NCBI GenBank assembly: GCA_023630585.1
Contig: CM042545.1
Span: 2,108,915 to 2,172,914 of the forward strand
Length of the DNA stretch: 64,000 nucleotides
Source of the DNA: Cranoglanis bouderius
Lineage: Eukaryota; Chordata; Actinopteri; Siluriformes; Cranoglanididae
Direction: 5' to 3'
A program made the translations under genes and the position numbers. The notes below the pieces were generated by a model that searched no databases, had not been told where the DNA came from, and saw only the letters and a program-made list of their open reading frames with translations. Within the stretch, counting starts at the first letter, position 1. Every line of letters begins with the position of its first letter. This document shows, piece after piece, positions 56,833 through 64,000 of the stretch.

Positions 56833-58379
56833 TATTATATAAACATTTTTCATTCACATGTAAATAGACAACACTTTGAGGATTTCAGAAATGTATCATG
56901 TGTTTGGTTATTTGTTTTATTAATGGCAAGAAAGCTTAGACAATTTCTACATTCAAAAACTGAATTTACCGAAATTGTCTACCACTTGATATTTTCATAA
57001 TAACTCAAGAGTGAATGATGATAGATGTCTTATCTGGACTCATCATACACATATATGGCATTTATAGTTGTCACTACTGGCAGTCCTATAACATTTGAGA
57101 ATCTTATCAAGTATGTGTACACTAACCTAGAGTTATGAATGTGACAGGCTTATGATGTCGTAGTGTTGGGGCTGTTACAGCTGAACTGGCATGATGGTTC
57201 CATCTAGTGGTAATTTAGTGATTCGTGACAGTGTTCATATAACTAAGACCTGGTTTACAGGCCTACTTTTGAGACTTCATATCTTCGAGTGCATCGGGGC
57301 GTCATGCACTGATGCTCACATAGGAGTTTACCGTCATACCTGCATGTATGCGTGTACACTAAAGGCAGTGTTGCATGAATAAAACCAGAATTTACAGGAA
57401 ACAGAAAGCAGAAAAGTCCTGGAGCCTAAAACAAAAGAGAGTTCTGAGTATTACCAGAATATTTAGTAGAAGCCAGTATAGCTATAACCTTGTGTTATCA
57501 GTTATAGTCAAATTTGTGGCAAAAAAGTTTTGAAGTGTTTTCACTAATCTGTATTAAGAAGTGTAAAGTGGTTCTATTGAAGCACTAAACCCTTTTATGA
57601 ATAATGTCTCGTATAACCACTCATTTAAGGCTATTTTATTTTAATTTTATTTATTTATTTATTAATTTATTATTATTATAATTAAAAAAAAAATACATTT
57701 AAGATATAAATCACCTCTGTACCACTCAGATGAATGATGAATGTTATACATCATTATCTTGATTTTTTATTACTTTAAGTGTTGCATCTAATCCTCCCAA
57801 TCCCACACTACTCAGAGTGACAAATGCAGCACATTTTTACACAAATAGGTCTAATCAAGTAAATAAATGTCAGACAGTAACAAACAATACTTTTTTTTAA
57901 CATAAGACATGACAAAACGTTGGAAGCTAAACTGCATAATTACTATATTTGTTAAATTATATATAAATATAATGTTTTCAAAATAACTTTACACACTGCA
58001 AGTATTTTTTATAAGCAATGTCCACTCACTCCATTTTTCTTTTGTACTTTGAGCAATGGTGTCTCAGTGGTTAAGGCTCTGAGTAACTGAGCATAAGTTT
58101 ATGGTTTCATCCACATCAGATTATTTGCTGTTAACAGATGTCTTAAATCAGATAATTATGGACTTTATGGAAACAAGTGCACCTGTGCCACCAAATGGTC
58201 ATAAGACAAAGACAGAATAGTATGAAGAAGTGAGGCTGGGGACATCAGTCATGTCAGGTCATTACACAGTGAAACGCCCCCTAAATGTCATCAGCATTGA
58301 TATGAAATACAGTCAAAGGTGTAATGAATGCAAATGAGTTGGTTTATTTACTCTAAATGTGTTTACATTTACTGCATTT
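56833..58379. other. Upstream region without genes
   Basis: AT-rich, no recognisable repeat or coding block. Confidence 0.55.
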
Positions 58380-58545
58380 GGCCTTATCCAGAGCCATTTT
58401 TTATACTGTACAACTGAGCAACTGAGGGTTAAGGGCCTTGCTCAAGGGCCCAGCAGTGGCAGCTTGGCGGTGCTGGGATTTGAACTTACGACCTTTCAAT
58501 CAGAAGCCCCACGTTCTGACCACTGATCTACCACTTTGCCGTTTT
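58380..58545 (-). mobile_element. tRNA-related SINE, inverted
   Basis: gagggttaagggccttgctc, ggtgctgggatttgaactta and accactgatctaccactttg are the inverse of the family at 30700-30880. The B-box-like part is retained. Confidence 0.65.
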
Positions 58546-58712
58546 TGATAAGTTTACATTTTTTTGTTTGTTTGAACAAAAGGGTTAAACATCTCTGTTT
58601 CCCATGTGTGGTATTTGGATGAAACATGGCATGAATCCAGTAGGGCATTATGAATTTGAAACACCTAAACAATGAATAGAAATCCTGAAATCTGCATCTA
58701 GGTTTTTGAGTG

Positions 58713-59023
58713 TGTCAGGTCAACTCAGCCGGCGAACTCCATTTCCCATAACACACTGTGGCTTACAAACTTGGCCGCCTCAGGCTACAATTCCCAGAAA
58801 ACACGTATCTTGCCACCTTCACAGTCACCCAATTTCTAATCATGCACACCTGTTCCCAATCACACTCACACCCTTTATAAACAGACTTTCACCATGGACT
58901 CTTTGCGAAGTATACACTCAGTTTGCTAGTTCACCTGTTACCAAGCCTGTTTCTGCCTGCTATCGCTACTCTGGTTTGACATTGACTTTGTTTCCTGGTT
59001 TATGTGTTCTGCCTTGCCTAGTA
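58713..59023 (+). mobile_element. LTR of a Ty3/gypsy-type retroelement, 5' part
   Basis: Starts tgtcaggtcaactcagcc, the TG start usual for LTRs. It includes cacctgttcccaatcacact, a TATA-like ctttataaacag (58872-58883) and ggactctttgcgaagtatac. It is cut at 59023 by a Tc1 element. A partial copy of the same sequence, in the same direction, occurs at 62318-62402, and gypsy-type coding sequence lies between them. This supports an LTR element even though most of it is deleted. Confidence 0.7.
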
Positions 59024-59587
59024 CAGTTGCAATCAAAATTATTCAACCTCCATTGCAAATCAGGTTTACTGTCAAAATTTTACAGAATTTCAGCTGTTTG
59101 CAATGAACAAATCAAACAAAAGAAATTGAAATTGTTCAACACAACGAATGCTCCAAGTGTTTTCCCCCAAATTCAACTGAAAATGCAACTTATAATGACT
59201 TCTCCAGTCTCAAAATTATTCAACCCCCTAAATAGAATCCCTCACAACAGCACATATATGCAAAACAGGTGTTTTCTCAAGCACCCCTGATGCAACTAAT
59301 CAGGGGCTTCATTAGTTGCCCCAGGTGTGCTTGAGCTAGAACACATGAAATACCTGAACTGGCTAGGGGTTTGTTGAGTGTCATGTTTGACTGCATGTTA
59401 GAAATATGGCTAAGTCAAAAGAATGGTCCAAAAAAGTTAAGAGAAGAGATCATCACCCTTCACAAACAAGGAACAGGATACAAAAAGATAGCGAAGGCAC
59501 TGAATGTTCTTAGAGACACCGGTGGAATTGTAGTTTGCAAGTTCAAAGTTAAGGGAACAGTGGTTACACTACCTGGATGGGGCAGAA
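59024..59587 (+). mobile_element. Tc1-like element (family B, copy 2), left part
   Basis: Inserted in the LTR at TA: gtaCAGTTGCAATC. It carries the left long terminal repeat and the transposase start at 59407 (MAKSKEWSKKVKRRDHHPS, with a frame slip into EIITLHKQGTGYKKIAKALN). It is interrupted at ggggcaga by the family A element. It continues at 61106. Confidence 0.82.
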
Positions 59588-61105
59588 TCACCCCCCTTTA
59601 AAATAATCACATTTTGTTGCTTTTCAGCCTGAAATGAAGATGGACACAGTTTTTGTTTTATCCAGCTGTATTTACTCAGTGCAACTTATAACATCGAATT
59701 GCTGAAGAATCACCGAGTTGGGAAAAGGATCCCCCCCCCCCCCCCCTTTAATTACAATCTTTAGTCTGTTGGGATATGTCTCTACTAACTTTGCACATCT
59801 AGACTTTGCAATATTTGCCCACTCTTCTTTACAGAATTGCTCAAGTTCAGTTAAATTTGATGGTGACCGTTTGTGGACTGCAGTCTTCAAGTCATTCCAC
59901 AGATTTTCAATGGGGTGTAAGTCTAGGCTCTGACTAGGCCAAGCAAGGACATTCACCTTTTTCTCATTCAACCACTGTGTGGTCAGTTTTGCTGTGTGCT
60001 TTGGGTCATTGGAAGGTAAACCTTCTTCCCATTGACAACTTTCTGGCAGAGGGCAGCTGATTTTCCTCAAGAATTTGAGGGTATTTTGCCCCATCCATTT
60101 TTCCTTCTATTCTGACTAGTGCTCCAGTCCCTGCTGCAGAGAAACACCCCCATAACAGGATATTACCACCTCCATGCTTTACTGTAGGAATGGTGTTATT
60201 TGGATGATAAGCTGTATTGGATTTCCGCCAGACATATCGTTTGGTTTTGAGGCCAAATAATTCAATTTTAGTCTCATCTGACCTGAATCTTCAAGGTGCG
60301 TTTTGGCAAAGCTCAGTCGTGACTGCATGTGGCCTTTCTTGAGGAGTGGCTTTTTTCTTGCAACCCTCCCATACAAGCCACATTTGTGGAGAATTTGTGA
60401 TATTGTTGTCACATGCACACAATGACCACTCTTTGTCATAAATTCCTGCAACTGCTTCAGAGTTGCTGTAGGCCTCTTGGTAGCCTCTCTGACCAGTTTC
60501 CTCCTGGCTCTTTCATCCAGTTTGGAGCGATGTCCTGATCCAGGGAGGGTCTGTGTTGTACCAAATACCTTCCACTTCTTAATAATAGACTTCACTGTGC
60601 TTCTAGGCATTGATAATGCATTTGAATTTTTTTTGTATCCATCTCCTGACTTGTGCCTGTCCACAACTTTATCCCGGAGATCTTTTGACAGTGTCTTGCC
60701 ACCCATAGTTGATTGTTTGCTTCAGTTGCACTACCAAGGACTGAAATGCTCCAGGAAAGCTCTTTTCATGCTGAGCTAATCAAAATGACCACAGCTGATC
60801 ACAGTTGAAAGTCAAATGGTTTGTGTGCCATTGAGAAGGTGATTAGCTACACCTGATTGAGTTTACAAGTCATTTTTAGGAGAAGGGTGATCCTTTTCCC
60901 AACTCAGTGTTTCTGTTTTTTTTTTTTTTAATTTTTCAAATTTTTTCTGACATGTTGGTGTTATATCTTTCACTTGGATGTTATAAGTTGCACTGAGTAA
61001 ATACAGCTGGATAAAACAAAAACTGTGTCCGTCTTCATTTCAGGCTGAAAAGCAGCAAAATGTGATTATTTTAAAGGGGAGTGATTCTTTTGTATATCCA
61101 CTGTA
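59588..61105 (-). mobile_element. Tc1-like element (family A, copy 2), nested in family B
   Basis: The right terminus (viewed here) is complete, ending tatatccactgta at a TA. The left terminus lacks its outermost part and starts at aatcacccccctttaaaat. The minus-strand transposase is nearly complete in length but broken. Confidence 0.88.
59727..60706 (-). pseudogene. Tc1-type transposase pseudogene (family A, copy 2)
   Basis: Starts at 60706 with MGGKTLSKDLRDKVVDRHKS and covers the helix-turn-helix (ALSMPRSTVKSIIKKWKVFG) and TTISQILHKCGLYGRVARKK. It then runs out of frame near the first Asp. The C-terminal part keeps NDPKHTAKLTTQWLNEKK and a mutated SLDLHPIENLW. A C-run (59733-59747) falls at the C-terminus. 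Closely related to the copy at 52606. Confidence 0.88.
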
Positions 61106-61786
61106 TGTCTGGAGGAAGACATACTCTGAAAAGAACACTCTGCCCACAGTCAAGCATTTTGGTGGCCCAGTGATGCTCTGGGGCTGTTTTGCATCCTCTG
61201 GCACTGGAAACCTGTGGCGTGAGGAAGGCAAGATGGATTCATCGAAGTATCAGGAAATCCTAGGAGAACGTCATGCCATCTGTGAGGAAGCTGAAGCTTG
61301 GGCATCATTGGACCTTCCAACAGGACAATGATCCCAAGCATACCTCAAATTCCACCAAGGCTTAGTTACAGAAGAAGTCCTGGAAGATTCTACTGTGGCC
61401 ATGACAGTCACCTGAATTGAACCCCATAGAAAATCTCTGGTGGGATTTGAAGAAGGCGGTTGTAGCACGCAAATCCGAGGATATTACTGAACTGGAGGCC
61501 ATTGCTCATGAGGAACGGGTTAAGATTCCTCAGGAACGCTGCCAGAAGCTGGTGTCTGGCTATGCATCTCATTTGCAGAAGGTCATAACAGCAAAAGGGT
61601 GCTCTACTAAGTACTAAAGATGCTTGCCATGAAGGGGTTTAATAATTTCGAGACTGGAGAAGTCATTATAAGTTGCTTTTTCAGTTGAATTTGGGGGAAA
61701 CCACTTGAAGAATTCACTGTGTTGAGCTATTTCAATTGCTTTTGTTTGATCTGTTCATTGCAAACAGTTGAAAGTCTGTAAATTTT
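61106..61786 (+). mobile_element. Tc1-like element (family B, copy 2), right part
   Basis: Resumes at tgtctggaggaagacata with the transposase: KNTLPTVKHFGGPVMLWGCF, then DLKKAVVARKSEDITELEA and CSTKY near 61616. The right long terminal repeat is present up to ctgtaaatttttt and lacks its outermost 60 or so bases. About 390 bp of family B sequence expected between the two parts is missing. Confidence 0.82.
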
Positions 61787-62224
61787 TTGTACAGTCTTGT
61801 GTTTTGATAGTGCTGATCGACTCGTCGGCTGGCAACTTTACTGACCTGGAAACCATGAATCGTCTGAACATCCCGACTCAGCCCCTGCAGCACCCCCTCT
61901 GTATCCATGCCATTGATGGAGGGGCCATTGAGAGAGGCACCATCACCCGCTGCAAACAGCACTATTAGTTGGCATGCTCCATCAGGAGCAGATCTCACTC
62001 CTGGTCACCATCACATCTAATCACCCATCATCCTGTGCTTCCTGTGCATGAAATTCCATGACTCCCAGATCTTCTGGTCCTACAAGCAAATCACACGCTG
62101 GTCTTCTCACTGCCACCACCACTGTCTCCAGGCATCTCAGCTCACCATGGCACCTATGTCGGTGGAAAGCCCTGAGGAACACACTCCTCTCATGATCCCC
62201 TCCAAGTACCTTGACCTGAAGGAG

Positions 62225-62226
<2 letters not shown>
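61787..62226 (+). mobile_element. Ty3/gypsy-type internal fragment (protease region)
   Basis: The plus-strand frame reads VLIDSSAGNFTDLETMNRLN, then IPTQPLQHPLCIHAIDGG and IERGTITRC, as in the aspartic protease region of gypsy elements (consensus LIDSGA-GNF). Further on, broken frames give pieces such as SPEEHTPLMIPSKYLDLKEV. The protease DSG is changed to DSS, and reverse transcriptase is absent. Dead fragment, the same direction as the LTR pieces. Confidence 0.8.

Positions 62227-62227
<1 letters not shown>

Positions 62228-62262
<35 letters not shown>
62228..62262. repeat. (TA)17 microsatellite
   Basis: TA run followed by a TTTA run to 62280. Confidence 0.93.
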
Positions 62263-62268
<6 letters not shown>

Positions 62269-62309
62269 TTATTTATATATTAGCCCCACCACGGGCTATG
62301 TGATGATGC

Positions 62310-62402
62310 ATGCGCTTCATTTGACACCTGTTCCCAATCACACTCACACCCTTTTTGTCACACCGAGTTTCAAGATGGACTCTTTGCGAAGTATACATTG
62401 TC
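62310..62402 (+). mobile_element. Second LTR fragment of the gypsy-type element
   Basis: gacacctgttcccaatcaca, ctcacaccctttttgtcaca and atggactctttgcgaagtat match the LTR at 58843-58920 in the same direction. Confidence 0.7.
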
Positions 62403-62403
62403 C

Positions 62404-62669
62404 TTCTGGAAGGTTCTCTCATTTCTGAGGAGGACTGAATGTCTGCTAGAGTCACCATTGAGTGCTTGCTCATCTCCTTGACCAAGGCCCTTCTACCACG
62501 GGTTCTTTTCACAACGATGGAGCCTATTGTGTTCCTTGGAAAAAGAAAAGCTTTAGAAATATGTATTTTTTTTACCCTTGCTCAGGTCTATGTCTTATCA
62601 CAATTTGATCTCAGACGTCTAGAGAGACTTCCCTGGACTTCGTGGCTTGATTGTTGGTCTGAAATGCTA
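62404..62669 (-). mobile_element. Tc1-like fragment (family J), left part
   Basis: Minus-strand sequence of a transposase N-terminal region: gcttgctcatctccttgacc, aaggcccttctaccacgggt and ctagagagacttccctggac lie in the order known from a salmonid-type Tc1 family. Its upstream leader continues at 63670-63877, on the other side of the element at 62670. Confidence 0.55.
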
Positions 62670-63669
62670 ACCCCATTTCCATAAAAGTTGGGATTTTTAA
62701 AAAAATGCAATAAAAACAAAAATCTGTGATTTTTCAAGTCAATTGAAACTTTAATTAACTGACAAAAGTACAAAGAAAAGATATTCAATGTTTTCGCACT
62801 GACCAACTTAATTGTATTTTGTAAATATAAACAAATTTAGAATTTAATGCCTTCAACACACTCAAAAAAAGTTGGGACAGAGGCAAAATAAGACTGAAAA
62901 GTTTATAGAATATTCAAGTAACACCATTTTGGAGGATCAGGTTAATTGGTAACAGGGGAGGGTATCAGGATTGAGCATAAAAGGAGCATCCACCAAAAGC
63001 TCAGTCTTTGCAAGCAAGAATGGGTCGTGGCTCACCACTTTGTGCCAAACTTCGTGAGAGAATTGTCAGTTCAAAAAGAACATTGCTCAACGCAAGAATT
63101 CATACGGAGGCGTATATTGGGATTTTAGAGAGACATATGCTGCCATCAAGGCATGGTTATTTCAGCAGGACAATACCAGGCCTCATTCTGCATGTGCTAC
63201 ATCAGTGTGGCTTCGTAGACACAGAGCGCATGTGCTTGACCGGCCTGCCAGCAGTCCAGATCTGTCTCCTATGGCGCATCATGAAGAGGAGAATCAGACA
63301 ATGGTGACCAAGGACTGTTGAGCCACTGAAGTCTTGTATCAAGCAAGACTGGACAAAAATTCCACTTGCAAAACTGCAACAATTAATGTCCTCAGTTCCC
63401 AAATGATTAAAAAGTGTAATTAAAAGGAAGGGTGATGTAACACAGTGGTAAACATGCCTCTGTCCCAACTTTTTTTTGAGTGTGTTGAAAGCATCAAGTT
63501 CTAAATTTGTTTATATTTACAAAATACAATTAAGTTGATCAGTGAAAACATTGAATAGCTTTTCTTTGTACTTTTGTCAGTTAATTAAAGTTTCAAGAGA
63601 CTTGACAAATCACAGATTTTTGTTTTTATTGCATTTTAGAAAAAATCCCAGCTTTTATGGAAATGGGGT
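62670..63669 (+). mobile_element. 1000-bp TA-flanked element with Tc1/mariner-like remnant
   Basis: Exact outer ends: TA|accccatttccataaaagtt at left and aagcttttatggaaatggggt-like inverse at right followed by TA. The inverted repeats extend about 190 bp (gaaactttaattaactgaca is mirrored near 63575). Inside are broken coding traces: GRGSPLCAKLRERIVSSKRT (from 63018) and QQDNTRPHSACATSVWL (about 63165-63215), a D-containing transposase block. Clearly non-autonomous now. Confidence 0.8.
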
Positions 63670-63877
63670 TAGTACATGGTGAACTGTGGGGGTGTGTGCT
63701 TTTCTAAATGATGTCCAATAAAATGAATTTGCCACAGGTGGAGTCCAGTCAAGTTCTAAAGACACTTTAAGGCGGTCTAGAGACATCTCAAGATAATCAA
63801 AGCAAACAGGATGCACCTGAGGATGCACACCTCAATATGGAATGCCTTAGCCAAGTCTCATCATCTCAACATCTCTC
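63670..63877 (-). mobile_element. Tc1-like fragment (family J), right part
   Basis: gggtgtgtgcttttctaaat, aatttgccacaggtggagtc and caggatgcacctgaggatgc are leader sequence of the same Tc1 family as 62404-62669. The two halves are split by the 1000-bp element. Confidence 0.55.
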
Positions 63878-63879
63878 TA

Positions 63880-64000
63880 CAGCCGTGGCCAAAAGTTTTG
63901 AGAATGACACAAATATTAATTTTCACAAAGTCTACTGCTTCAGTGTTTTTAGATCTTTTTGTCAGCTGTTACTGTTACTGAAGTATAATCACAAGTATTT
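63880..64000 (-). mobile_element. Second DD35E Tc1/mariner copy, cut by the window edge
   Basis: Begins at TA|CAGCCGTGGCCAAAAG and shows, in inverse orientation, the same terminal repeat as the element ending at 10898. The transposase C-terminal codons (LVIILQ stop) enter at the right edge. The two copies differ at only a few positions and by one short indel over about 120 bp. Confidence 0.85.

Noticed and set aside
58706..59290. 194-codon open frame
   Set aside because: It runs from an LTR fragment into a Tc1 terminal repeat, so it is a chance fusion of two elements.
1112..62262. CRISPR-like or other spaced direct-repeat arrays
   Set aside because: All dense repeats are dinucleotide or trinucleotide microsatellites without unique spacers. 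The genome is eukaryotic.

Overview
This is a vertebrate, almost certainly teleost, genomic window. Long CA/GT, CT/GA, TA and TTA microsatellites are mixed with many degenerate Tc1-like DNA transposons, tRNA-derived SINEs and LINE 3' ends. SINE copies of the Mermaid type point towards a catfish (Siluriformes), but that is an inference and other teleosts are not excluded.

The only host gene I can support is the 5' end of an unconventional myosin-X gene (myo10 or a teleost paralogue) on the minus strand. Six coding exons can be joined with consistent phases: 44015-43995 (start codon), 26769-26671, 21463-21305, 11420-11233, 1724-1590 and 1368-1244. They encode about 242 residues: the N-terminal SH3-like region, the P-loop (GESGAGKT) and switch I (NNNSSRFG). 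The rest of the motor and tail lies beyond the left edge. A CpG-rich region with two CT tracts at about 44150-44570 is the likely promoter and 5' UTR.

By region: 1-1.8 kb holds exons 6 and 5 between long dinucleotide repeats. 1.9-11 kb is intron 4, filled with Tc1-like elements, among them a Tc1/mariner transposase with an intact 337-codon frame and DD35E spacing (9784-10797). 11.2-21.3 kb is intron 3 (microsatellites, a SINE, a nested Tc1/SINE). 21.5-26.7 kb is intron 2. 26.8-44.0 kb is intron 1 (very microsatellite-rich). 44-64 kb lies upstream of the myosin start and is nearly all transposons. Its last 5.5 kb is a nested pile: a Ty3/gypsy LTR element carrying a Tc1 element that itself carries another Tc1, followed by a 1000-bp TA-flanked element inside a further Tc1, and a second DD35E copy cut by the right edge.

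The most interesting pattern is the position of the dinucleotide repeats relative to the myosin exons. In the transcript, (UG)n runs lie directly upstream of the 3' splice sites of exons 2, 3, 5 and 6, and (CA)n runs lie just downstream of the 5' splice sites of exons 3, 4 and 5. Exons 3 and 5 are therefore bracketed by complementary repeats, and both have symmetric phase. The exon 5 acceptor has no polypyrimidine tract; it reads (UG)n followed by GAGAGACAG.
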